Below, in pieces: positions 49,666-58,041 of a DNA stretch of 64,000 bases. The stretch's first letter is position 1. Every line of letters begins with the position of its first letter. A program made the position numbers and the translations under genes. The notes under the pieces were generated by a model. It was not told the origin of the DNA, did no database searches, and saw nothing but the letters and a program-made list of their open reading frames with translations. This stretch comes from Comamonadaceae bacterium (lineage in GTDB: Bacteria; Pseudomonadota; Gammaproteobacteria; Burkholderiales; Burkholderiaceae_C). The stretch covers positions 36,885 to 100,884 of the forward strand of contig JAAFIW010000015.1 of the NCBI GenBank assembly GCA_013297875.1, in the 5' to 3' direction.

Positions 49666-49816
49666 GGTGGTCTCCTGAAGAGGGGGCTGAAAAGCGGATG
49701 CGGGCAGTTTGTCTTGCTGTAGCTTCAACGCTGTCAAGCGCGCGACAGCTTGGGGGTGGGTGGGTGCAGGGCTTACCCGAGGAGGGATGGGGGAAGTTGG
49801 GGTGGCTCGTGATGCT

Positions 49817-49868
49817 GGATGCTACAGCTTTAATAGCTGCTTGAGCAATCAATTCATGGGCTACCGGC
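49817..49868 (-). repeat. Interspersed repeat upstream of the acyltransferase gene
   Basis: On the minus strand: GTAGCCCATGAATTGATTGC, TCAAGCAGCTATTAAAGC, TGTAGCAT. This is a near-consensus copy in the gap between the acyltransferase and GNAT genes. Confidence 0.85.
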
Positions 49869-49909
49869 TGTTTTGGCGTCCTTCAACTGCGATCCAACAC
49901 CATTTGCTT

Positions 49910-50443
49910 TCACGCTGCCGCCAAAAACCGCCGATACCGCTGCCGCGTCACCTCATACCCCGCTTTGTCAAACTCAAAGTGCTCCTCCAACTCATCTTCC
50001 CGCACGACGACCGCCCCAAAACGCAAATGAAATTCCCGCACCCGCTCGTTGCCCTTGCGCACCTGGAAGTGGCAGCGTTGAAAACCCAGCTCGTAAAACG
50101 CGGTTTCATACACCGCCAGCGCTGATTCAATCGCGGCAAAGGTCGGCGCGCCGGGTTTCAAAATCCAGCTGCCCCAGCTGAACGAGTCGCCTTGAAAGTC
50201 GTACACGCGCAGCACACCGAGCGCCTCTTGGGCGTGGCTTTCCACCACAAAGTAGTACTCCTGGCGCTGTTGTTCACGGGATTTGTACTGGGCCAGCCAG
50301 TTGCGCTGGGCCTGCACATCGTTTTGCACCGGCGACAGGTAGCGGTTTTTGGATTCGTCCAGGCGCAGGGCAAGGATGAATTCGGCATCAGCGACTTCGG
50401 CCAGGCGCAGGCGCAGGTTTTTGGTGGAACGGTGGGGGCTCAT
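49910..50443 (-). CDS. GNAT-family N-acetyltransferase
   Basis: A 177-residue acetyltransferase. It shows the RimJ/PseH-like layout: LRLAEVADAEFILALRLDESKNRYLSPV at the start, central beta strands EYYFVVESHAQEALGVLRVYDF, and the C-terminal YELGFQRCHFQVRKGNERVREFHLRFG, where NxRxxxFH-RFG is the acetyl-CoA-end signature. Substrate unknown; a sugar-nucleotide or ribosomal-protein amine are both possible. Confidence 0.8.
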   Translation of the reverse strand: MSPHRSTKNLRLRLAEVADAEFILALRLDESKNRYLSPVQNDVQAQRNWLAQYKSREQQRQEYYFVVESHAQEALGVLRVYDFQGDSFSWGSWILKPGAPTFAAIESALAVYETAFYELGFQRCHFQVRKGNERVREFHLRFGAVVVREDELEEHFEFDKAGYEVTRQRYRRFLAAA

Positions 50444-50472
50444 GTGTTCAAACGGTGCGGTTTCTCGAGGTA

Positions 50473-50640
50473 TCAGGTCTGGCGACTGCGCGCCAGGGGC
50501 GGGTTCTTGGCAAAGTAGCGGCTTATGCCGCGCATCAAGGCGTCAGCCAGTTGCTCTTGGTATTTGTCGCTTTTGAGCTTGGCTTCTTCGTCCGGGTTGC
50601 TAATGAAGGCGGTTTCCACCAGCGACAGCTCCAATGCCCG
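50473..50640 (-). pseudogene. Duplicated 3' end of the N-acetylmuramoyl-L-alanine amidase gene
   Basis: The minus strand encodes [31 protein letters not shown] and [22 protein letters not shown]. This is the last ~53 residues of the amidase at 58042-59466 with about five substitutions. Homology stops upstream at a random-looking sequence, so the gene body is absent. The nucleotide copies begin at the same point just after TCTCGA. It marks the left border of the LysR/crystallin island. Confidence 0.85.
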
Positions 50641-50705
50641 GCACGTGGGGAAATACCCTTGGTTGGGTGAGTCGTTCGCTTGGCGCGCAGCAGTGTTGAG
50701 CGCAC

Positions 50706-51626
50706 TCACACTATTGCGGCACGCGGTGCAACAAATTCTGGTTTTTCCAGCAGGGACGCCACCCATTCAACAAATGCCACCACCCTGGGCAAACAGGCGC
50801 GGCCTTTGCCATAGACGGCATGAAACGATATCTCTGGACCCTGCCAAGGAACCAGCAAAAACTGTAAACGACCGGCCGTGACCTGCGGGTTCAAATCGTA
50901 AGCCGGTGATTGAATCACGCCAAGTCCTGCACACGCCATCTCCACATAGGCACAGCCATCGTCAATGGAAGTGGGTGCGTCTGCCTCAAACGTGCTCAGT
51001 TTTCCGTTCATGTACGCCTTGACTTGAATCCGCATGCTATCGCGGCAACTGGCATAGTTCAAAAACGGCATTGTTTTCAGATCTTGCAGGCTTTCCGGTA
51101 CGCCGAACTGCGCGACCAGCTTGGGGCTGGCAGCAAAAAACTGGGGCAGCCGATTCATCACTGTCACCGCCAATCCGTCGGCTGCGGGTTTACCAGCTCG
51201 TATCGCGCAGTCAAGTCCGTCGGCCGCCAAATCGACTATCTGATCGGTGGCGACCAACCGCAGACTAATCTGCGGGTACAGATTTTGAAACTGCGGCAGG
51301 TGGGGCGCAATCACCAGTCGCATCAAAGAAGCAGGTACCGTGACGTGCAGTCGCCCTCGAGGAGCAGCCTGTGTGTCCTTCAACGCCTGGTCGGCTTCGT
51401 TCAGACCTTCAATCAGCGGGGCAACGCGCTGGTAGTACGCCAAACCCTCGTCCGTGGCTGCCACATGCCGACTGGAGCGGGTCAACAACCGCACGCCCAG
51501 TCTTAGCTCTAGCGACTTGATCTGGCTGGACGCAGTTGCCACTGGAATCTGCAAACTGTCCGCAGCCTGCCGGAAGCTGGACAACTCCATGACGCGACAA
51601 AACACATGTAACGCTGACAAGCTCAT
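50706..51626 (-). CDS. LysR-family transcriptional regulator
   Basis: A 306-residue regulator: winged HTH at residues 1-60 ([45 protein letters not shown]) and a periplasmic-binding-like effector domain ([21 protein letters not shown]-terminal [12 protein letters not shown]). It is divergent from the crystallin/GH5 genes across a 353-bp AT-rich region and is the obvious candidate regulator for them. ATG 51626 begins the HTH; longer frames are not needed. Confidence 0.88.
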   Translation of the reverse strand: MSLSALHVFCRVMELSSFRQAADSLQIPVATASSQIKSLELRLGVRLLTRSSRHVAATDEGLAYYQRVAPLIEGLNEADQALKDTQAAPRGRLHVTVPASLMRLVIAPHLPQFQNLYPQISLRLVATDQIVDLAADGLDCAIRAGKPAADGLAVTVMNRLPQFFAASPKLVAQFGVPESLQDLKTMPFLNYASCRDSMRIQVKAYMNGKLSTFEADAPTSIDDGCAYVEMACAGLGVIQSPAYDLNPQVTAGRLQFLLVPWQGPEISFHAVYGKGRACLPRVVAFVEWVASLLEKPEFVAPRAAIV

Positions 51627-51979
51627 AAGCCACCACCAACGATCATTTGAAATATTTGCACCTGAGCTTAGCGTATTTTTATTGCAAATGATTGGCACTT
51701 GCCAACCCAACCTGCTGAAATCGGCCATCGTTCGGCGTGAAGCTATGCCTTCAAGTTGTTGGCAAACTGCTGTATTTGCTTCAGCCCGGAAAAACTGTTC
51801 AATTATTTGGATGGTATCAAATAATTTTTAGCGTTGTTCAAGTACCGGCAACTTGTTAAGCTCCAATTCCCTTTTTTGGAATATTAGAAAATACATCAAC
51901 AACCCGTTTATCGATGCTATTTTCCATTTAATATTCGATTCAAACCACATCGCGTTTCGGCGCACTTCTGGAGTTTTCC
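51627..51979. promoter_or_regulatory. AT-rich divergent regulatory region, lysR / crystallin-GH5
   Basis: 353 bp without a gene. It contains the inverted pair ATTTGCA (51654-51660) and TGCAAAT (51683-51689), close to lysR and plausible as part of a LysR-type binding site, plus AT-rich stretches suited to promoters for both directions. No armed or interspersed repeat was seen in it. GGAG at 51970-51973 is the RBS of the rightward gene. Confidence 0.45.
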
Positions 51980-54259
51980 ATGAAAAATCAGAGTAAAATT
52001 CGACCGCACAAGGCTTTAGTCGACGCTTCCGAAATCCGTAGATTCAAACAGATGCGCCTGAGCTCAATATGCGTGGCGGTATTGACAATCGCTTGTGCGC
52101 AGACTGCGCAGGCGCAGGCGGTCACCGGTGCCTGCATTTACGAAGATTCTAATTTCGGTGGGCGTAGTATCTGTTTGAACGAAGGGTCAGCGAATGCGGT
52201 TGACTGGCAGCCGGGTACCTCTTCAGTGATGGTGCGTCCGGGCTACACCATTGATTTGTTTGACGGCCCTAACCAGACTGGTCGCAAAATTTCGCTGACA
52301 GAAAATACCTTGAATCTCACCTCGCAAGGTTTTAATGACAAAACCAAATCGTATCGGGTGTCCTTGGGTACTGCGGTCGCAGCCAGCAATGTTTGCCTTT
52401 ATGAGCATTCCAATTACCAGGGCACTGTATTTTGCGCGAACTCTGGTGCAGAACCCGACTTGCCGCGTGGGCGCGATAAGTTGTTTTCTTCTGTCAAATT
52501 GAAACCGGGCTTTTCAGTTGATCTGTTTGAGAGCAAATCATTTCAAGGTCGCAAACTAACTGTGACAGCCAATACACCTGACCTCACCGCTTTGAATTTC
52601 AATGATGCCACGTCTTCTTATCGTGTAATTTCAACCGGCCCAACACCGGCGCCAGCGCCATCCCCAAGTCCCGCGCCAGCGCCAAGCCCCGCACCATCCC
52701 CAAGTCCAGCGCCTTCGCCAAGTCCAGCACCGGCACCGAGTCCCGCGCCATCGCCAAGCCCCGCGCCTGCGCCGAGCCCCGCGCCGGCGCCGAGCCCGGC
52801 ACCCGCCCCCAGCGCAATAAATGCTTGCTTTTATGAACACGCTAATTACCAGGGCCGCTCGCTGTGCTTCAAGGTGGGTTCGGGTGATTTCATGACCCCC
52901 CCTGGCTGGAACGACATTGTGTCGTCGGTGGAGATTCAATCAGGGTACAGCGTTGATTTGTTTGAGCATATTGGCGCAACAGGCCGCAAGCTGACGCTCA
53001 CCGCCAGTACCGCCAACTTGGTGCCGCTTGATTTCAATGACCTGGTCACAGCATTTCGTATCTACCCCACCGGTTCAGCACCACCGCCAGCACCTGCACC
53101 ATCCCCTGCACCTGCGCCCAGCGGTGCCATTCCCCGCCCTGTGTCTACCCTGTGCAATGGCACCAGTGGTCCGTCAAGCGAAATTCCGATGCCCACAGCA
53201 GGCGTGGAGCGCTCAGCCTCGCTGCCAACTGATCGTCAGCGCGTTGCCATCAAGTGCATTGTCGACGCTAAAAATCCTGGCGGCCCACGCCTGAACGTGC
53301 TGCGCACCGACCAGGACAGCCCGTTGCGCGCCGGCGCAGCCTGGGTGTGGCGTCCGAATCAGGCCATCCCCAATGAAGAGCCGCCTGAGTATTTCGAGCA
53401 AATGCGAAAAGCCGGCTTGAACGCCGTTCGGGTAATTGGCTTTGATGTGTGGGATGCCCAGGCCTACGGCGGCCAATACCTGGCCAATTTTGATGACCCG
53501 GTATTCATGCGAAAGCTGCGCGATCTGATGGAAAAAACAGTCAACAACTGTTCCAAGTACGGTATGTATTGCATTATCAACGCACACGACAAAATCAATA
53601 ACTTCAACCCTGAAGTGAACCGCAAGTTCTGGAAGGTGATGGCACCTTACTTTGCAAATCGGACCCATGTGATTTTTGAGCAAAGCAATGAACCCTGGGC
53701 CGGCAGCGGAATAACCAATGGATATGTGTTTCAAGAGCAGCAAAGTTTGATGGCGCTACGTGCTGGATACGACGACATGCGTGCTGTAGCTAAAAACAGC
53801 CACATCATGATTTTGACCCTTACTGGTACTAATGGTTGGGGTTATGTAGATGCCATGGCCCGGGTTGCAGACTTGTTTGACAAAGCACGTAGCCCGATTG
53901 ACTGGACTAATACCTCAGTGGCTTACCACTTGTACAACACTGATAAAAACTATGGTTCCCCCAACGCTGAAAATCTGCGCAATCTGCATTCCAGGTTTGC
54001 AGGCTGGCCTTCAGAAAACAACTTTCCAAACAGTGTCACGTCGGAAAGGCTGAACACCACCGATCCATGGCGCTCCGAGGGGTATGCCGAAGAATATGTC
54101 AACCACACCAGTGAAATTTTGGGAATAGGCTGGGCAATGTGGCATATCGCTGGCCCTGCCCAATTTTCAAGAAATTTTCCGTTATTGGTGGACGATGCCA
54201 AGGCAAAAGGGTATTACTGGAAGTTTGATGCCAAAGTGCCCGGTGAGCTAACCCGGTAA
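51980..54259 (+). CDS. Secreted beta-gamma-crystallin-domain protein fused to a GH5-type glycoside hydrolase
   Basis: 759 residues. After a signal peptide (SSICVAVLTIACAQTAQAQA, following a long basic leader) come two beta-gamma-crystallin-like domains (~48-118, ~122-200; CIYEDSNFGGRSICL, DLFDGPNQTGRKISL, CLYEHSNYQGTVFC). A Pro/Ser/Ala linker (~203-265), a third crystallin domain (~270-342) and a second linker follow. The C-terminal ~370 residues resemble GH5 endoglucanase/mannanase: GLNAVRVIGFDVWDA, the acid/base Glu in VIFEQSNEPW (~571), AYHLYNTD. The nucleophile Glu is probably in VTSERLNTT. It likely binds and cleaves a polysaccharide outside the cell; the substrate is unknown. Confidence 0.75.
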   Translation: MKNQSKIRPHKALVDASEIRRFKQMRLSSICVAVLTIACAQTAQAQAVTGACIYEDSNFGGRSICLNEGSANAVDWQPGTSSVMVRPGYTIDLFDGPNQTGRKISLTENTLNLTSQGFNDKTKSYRVSLGTAVAASNVCLYEHSNYQGTVFCANSGAEPDLPRGRDKLFSSVKLKPGFSVDLFESKSFQGRKLTVTANTPDLTALNFNDATSSYRVISTGPTPAPAPSPSPAPAPSPAPSPSPAPSPSPAPAPSPAPSPSPAPAPSPAPAPSPAPAPSAINACFYEHANYQGRSLCFKVGSGDFMTPPGWNDIVSSVEIQSGYSVDLFEHIGATGRKLTLTASTANLVPLDFNDLVTAFRIYPTGSAPPPAPAPSPAPAPSGAIPRPVSTLCNGTSGPSSEIPMPTAGVERSASLPTDRQRVAIKCIVDAKNPGGPRLNVLRTDQDSPLRAGAAWVWRPNQAIPNEEPPEYFEQMRKAGLNAVRVIGFDVWDAQAYGGQYLANFDDPVFMRKLRDLMEKTVNNCSKYGMYCIINAHDKINNFNPEVNRKFWKVMAPYFANRTHVIFEQSNEPWAGSGITNGYVFQEQQSLMALRAGYDDMRAVAKNSHIMILTLTGTNGWGYVDAMARVADLFDKARSPIDWTNTSVAYHLYNTDKNYGSPNAENLRNLHSRFAGWPSENNFPNSVTSERLNTTDPWRSEGYAEEYVNHTSEILGIGWAMWHIAGPAQFSRNFPLLVDDAKAKGYYWKFDAKVPGELTR

Positions 54260-54351
54260 TTTGAGTATCCGAAGTGTCCAGATCAGTATTTAACAGCAAA
54301 TGAATCTGGTTTTGATCAGCCAACCCCAATTCATGAAACAGGAGAAGAGTT

Positions 54352-57300
54352 ATGACAGCAGCGAACCTATTCAACAGCATTCCGAAAATTAAAAACGGTA
54401 AACGCCTGAGATCTCTGCAGATTAGTGCTGTGGCGCTTGCGGCTATATCGGTCTGCGGTCCGCTTCAAGCCCAAACTGGCTCGGTGGCGGGCGGTTGTTT
54501 CTTTGAGCATATTGAGTTCGAAGGGCGTACGTTTTGCCCCGCAGACGGGGCTGCCAATGCCATTGACTGGCAATCAGGCACATCGTCTGTCATGGTTAGA
54601 CCCGGCTACACCATTGAACTATTTGACGGGCCCAACTTCACGGGTAACAGACTTGCGTTGACAGCCAACACCCTGAATCTTGTGCCGCTGAATTTCAACG
54701 ACAAAATGAAGTCCTACCGCGTCACGTTGGGTACCGCAGTACCCGCCAGCAATGTATGCATGTATGAGCACTCTAACTACCAGGGAGCCATGTTCTGTGC
54801 CGACTCGGGTGCCGAACCCGATTTGCCACGGGGCAGAAACGACTTCTGGTCTTCCGTCAAACTGAAACCTGGTTTTGCCGTTGATTTGTTTGAGCACAAC
54901 AATTTTCAAGGTCGCAAGGTATCGGTTACAGCCAGTACGCCGAACCTGACCACATTGAATTTCAATGACACGGCTTCGTCCTATCGCGTGATTGCCACCG
55001 GCGCTGCGCCATCGCCATCGCCATCGCCATCGCCATCGCCATCGCCATCGCCATCGCCATCGCCATCGCCATCGCCAGCACCAGCACCAGCACCAGCACC
55101 AGCACCAGCACCAGCACCACGTCCTTGTGGTGGGCAAACGCTGAGCTGGACTGTCGGCGGTGCGTCATGCAGTGCACCTTTCGTCTCTGCCGTGTCTGGA
55201 GGAACCAGCACTGCTGCAAACACGCTTTCGCCCAACACGGGCCTTGCAAGCTTCTTATGCACCAACGGCAATTGGGGTGCCGCACTACAGGCCAGCTGTG
55301 TTGTTCCGCCCGCACCACCTGCACCTGCGCCACCCGCACCTGCATTAACCTTTTCTGAACCGGATCCGGTTGGCTCAGCACAGGCACGCCTTCGTGCGAA
55401 CGCTGTGCCGGCCGCGCAATCTGCCTTTGTTGCAAGTGAGCCCTTGCCGGGGACTGTTTTCCTGACCGCTCAACAAAAAACGAACTTCGTCACAGTTGAC
55501 GACGGTGCATCTACGGCGCTAGGCAATGCCGCGGCCGCAGTAGACCCAGAGCCGCGGTGGTTCTCCACCACACTGTCACCCGCAGCCAAGCTGATCAATC
55601 CTGGCGAGGTTGTGACAATTGAAGTATTGAAGACCGACGTGAATGGTGCTCAGTATGTCGGTGCAAACTCAACGGAATTGGCACTACAGGTAGCTTGGCA
55701 ACGGGCCGACGGCGCAATCACCAAGGGCTTGAGCACTGCCCGGTGGGTATCTACTGGTGTTATTGAGGCAACTGCACCAACAGGTCAGGGTGTTGGTCGC
55801 TTACTCGTTTCTGTGCAACCGGCAACTACAAACACAACAGTAAAAGCAGCAACTGCTCGGTGGTCTGCGTTGTTTTCTGGTGATGTTTGGCAGCTTAAAG
55901 CGGGTGTTGTCGATTTAAAGGCCGTCAGTACGCGTGTGATATTGCCAACGAGTGCAGCAGTTGCTTTGGGCGCTCAATTTAATTTGGCAGATATCAAGAC
56001 AATATTCAGAGCGTATCGAACCAATCCGGCCAGCCTCGAAGATCCCTCATACCCTGTTGTCGTGCTGGGTGCTGCCAACATACCTGTTGGAGCGGCGGTT
56101 GAGTTTTTTGAGCAAAATCTTCCCCTGGGCGGAACCGTGATGAGCAACACCACCCGCGCCAATGAGCAGTTGCTAATTGTTAAATTGAACCCTGGGGCTG
56201 TTTACACAGCGGCACCGTACAGTCAGAGCCAAGTGCAAAACGCAGGCATGATGCCCAGGTATCCGGTGTACCGGATTCGGCCTGCCGAACTTTCAAACCC
56301 TGTGGCCCGGTCTGCATCATCTTTATTGGAGCGAAAATCGGCTTTGAGCCCACGCAAATGCGAGTTAACTGCTGATTCCGGTCTTACCCTCGACTTCGTT
56401 CCCATATGGAAGCCAGAAGATGATGATATCGGTTTGATTCTGAAGCCTGGACTGACGACGATGGCCGAACTGGAGTGCAAATGGGAGTTTGATACGTCAG
56501 GCTTGGGGGCCATGAAAGCAATGGCCGCAGGACCTTTGACATTTTTCTTGGGTGAAAATATCGCTCCATCGCCATATGGTGAAATCAGATTCAACCTGAC
56601 AACTGAAAATCGTTTACCTGCCAACCTTCAAATACAAGCAGGCTATAGCACCAAGAGCGGCGGGGCATTTAGACTGAATTTACCCGATTCTGCGAGGTTT
56701 GGTAATGGCCTTGTCGGAATCAGTTCAGTTATGAAAACGGGCGTGGTAGGCGAGGTCGGCCTCCAGAGTGAAATCAAAGGCGACTTTCGAGGCGGCGCGG
56801 TCGGTGTGGCAGCAGGAATAACATCTTTTCTGCTTGCCGGGCCAGCGGCAGATGGTGATACAACTTTGAAGGCGTTTGTCAGCCTGGGCTTGGGGGCAGA
56901 GTTTCCTAATAGGGCAGCTGTATACGCCAGCGGGAAAGGCACCGCCATTACAACTGCTGTCAAGGCGGGTGCAAAGATAAAATTGCCAGCAGCGATTGTG
57001 GCTTTCCTTGGAACGGCGCGCGGACAAGTCAACCCAGGCAGTAGTCGTAACCAGCAAGTTACGCTGGCATCGGGCGGGCTTGATATGAAGTTTGATGCAG
57101 AATCAAAACCCGTAACACCGCAGAGTTCATCTATCACCAAACTTCAACCCAAGGCGTCTGGCGCTTTTCCTCTGATAGGGCCTGTTTTGTTTGGCTTTGA
57201 TATTGGTAGCAATGTATCAGACGGAAATTTGGCACCAGCCAATAAAAACCTGTCGTATTTTGGGCGATCTGTGAATGGCGTGAACAGTGAAATATCGGCT

Positions 57301-57936
57301 GATATTGTGGAGTGCCGCGCGAACCAGGGAATGGCTCCAATTGTCGCTAACGCCATGCTGCCGTTTATTTTCGGGGTCTCTAACCCAGTTAAAATCTGTG
57401 ATGCTACACAGGCAGCCAAACGGACGTTACCTACCTTCACAGGCGGAATCAAGGTTGCTCCTGAGGTGAATGAAAACGCAGGTCTTGTCGTGTCGTTTTT
57501 AGTGAATGACGGTGTCACACGGTACGGCAGTTGTATTGGGCAACAGATAGTCGGTTTAGACAGTGGCATCATGGACGTTCATATTGCATCGCAGGATCCA
57601 TTTGATCTAAGCTCGATACGGTTCACTTCGGGTAGTGGGCGCCCTCAGTACGAATGTCGTACTGAATTGACACCAGGCATAAAGCTTATCAACACACGAT
57701 TGGATATCACTTCCGTTGCACTCTCGCAGGGTGGTGCTTATCAGCATCCAAGCATGTCAACGGGGCCTAGACCTGAGCTTTGTACGCTTACCATGCTCAC
57801 AAAAAATGCTAATGGGGCGACAAGTGAAATCAAGAACTCAGCGGTTATTTGTGGATCGGTTCTGGTTAGAGCAACGAAACCAGTTCCGAATAACACGAGC
57901 TACAGCTACGAGACCGTAGGGCCTTTCGTACCTTAA
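54352..57936 (+). CDS. Large secreted beta-gamma-crystallin-domain protein of unknown function
   Basis: 1194 residues. Signal peptide ~18-40 (LQISAVALAAISVCGPLQAQ). Two crystallin-like domains (~48-118, ~122-205) very similar to those of the upstream gene (CFFEHIEFEGRTFC, ELFDGPNFTGNRLAL, CMYEHSNYQGAMFC, DLFEHNNFQGRKVSV). A perfect (PS)11(PA)7 linker is encoded by hexanucleotide repeats. A small Cys domain (LSWTVGGASCSAPF, NWGAALQASC) and ~850 residues with no recognised family follow. Alternating strands there (SVMKTGVVGEVGLQSEIKGDF, FVSLGLGAEF) suggest a beta-rich fold. RBS GGAGAAG before ATG 54352; 92 bp after the GH5 gene, so probably one operon. Confidence 0.7.
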   Translation: MTAANLFNSIPKIKNGKRLRSLQISAVALAAISVCGPLQAQTGSVAGGCFFEHIEFEGRTFCPADGAANAIDWQSGTSSVMVRPGYTIELFDGPNFTGNRLALTANTLNLVPLNFNDKMKSYRVTLGTAVPASNVCMYEHSNYQGAMFCADSGAEPDLPRGRNDFWSSVKLKPGFAVDLFEHNNFQGRKVSVTASTPNLTTLNFNDTASSYRVIATGAAPSPSPSPSPSPSPSPSPSPSPSPAPAPAPAPAPAPAPRPCGGQTLSWTVGGASCSAPFVSAVSGGTSTAANTLSPNTGLASFLCTNGNWGAALQASCVVPPAPPAPAPPAPALTFSEPDPVGSAQARLRANAVPAAQSAFVASEPLPGTVFLTAQQKTNFVTVDDGASTALGNAAAAVDPEPRWFSTTLSPAAKLINPGEVVTIEVLKTDVNGAQYVGANSTELALQVAWQRADGAITKGLSTARWVSTGVIEATAPTGQGVGRLLVSVQPATTNTTVKAATARWSALFSGDVWQLKAGVVDLKAVSTRVILPTSAAVALGAQFNLADIKTIFRAYRTNPASLEDPSYPVVVLGAANIPVGAAVEFFEQNLPLGGTVMSNTTRANEQLLIVKLNPGAVYTAAPYSQSQVQNAGMMPRYPVYRIRPAELSNPVARSASSLLERKSALSPRKCELTADSGLTLDFVPIWKPEDDDIGLILKPGLTTMAELECKWEFDTSGLGAMKAMAAGPLTFFLGENIAPSPYGEIRFNLTTENRLPANLQIQAGYSTKSGGAFRLNLPDSARFGNGLVGISSVMKTGVVGEVGLQSEIKGDFRGGAVGVAAGITSFLLAGPAADGDTTLKAFVSLGLGAEFPNRAAVYASGKGTAITTAVKAGAKIKLPAAIVAFLGTARGQVNPGSSRNQQVTLASGGLDMKFDAESKPVTPQSSSITKLQPKASGAFPLIGPVLFGFDIGSNVSDGNLAPANKNLSYFGRSVNGVNSEISADIVECRANQGMAPIVANAMLPFIFGVSNPVKICDATQAAKRTLPTFTGGIKVAPEVNENAGLVVSFLVNDGVTRYGSCIGQQIVGLDSGIMDVHIASQDPFDLSSIRFTSGSGRPQYECRTELTPGIKLINTRLDITSVALSQGGAYQHPSMSTGPRPELCTLTMLTKNANGATSEIKNSAVICGSVLVRATKPVPNNTSYSYETVGPFVP
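55009..55116 (+). repeat. Hexanucleotide microsatellite (CCATCG)11(CCAGCA)7
   Basis: Eleven perfect CCATCG units (55009-55074) are followed directly by seven CCAGCA units (55075-55116). They encode (Pro-Ser)11 and (Pro-Ala)7. As a multiple of three it can change linker length by slippage without frameshift. Confidence 0.97.
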
Positions 57937-57976
57937 AGAAGGGGCTTATATGCTTATCAAATAAGTGGATAACGGC

Positions 57977-58004
57977 AAAAAAACAGCCTGCGGGCTGTTT
58001 TTTT
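57977..58004. terminator. Bidirectional intrinsic terminator
   Basis: Palindrome AAAAAAACAGCC-TGCG-GGCTGTTTTTTT: strong GC stem with A-run and T-run on either side. It lies between the convergent crystallin operon and the amidase gene and can serve both. Confidence 0.92.
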
Positions 58005-58041
58005 GGCTGGGCCCATTTATATGACGGCTCTCTCGAAAACA

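Noticed and set aside
55009..55116. CRISPR-like array suggested by dense short repeats
   Set aside because: The units are contiguous hexamers without spacers that encode a Pro-Ser/Pro-Ala linker.
54619..55137. Trp/Cys/Arg repeat protein on the minus strand across the microsatellite
   Set aside because: It is the antisense translation of the hexanucleotide repeats; no start signals or plausible product.
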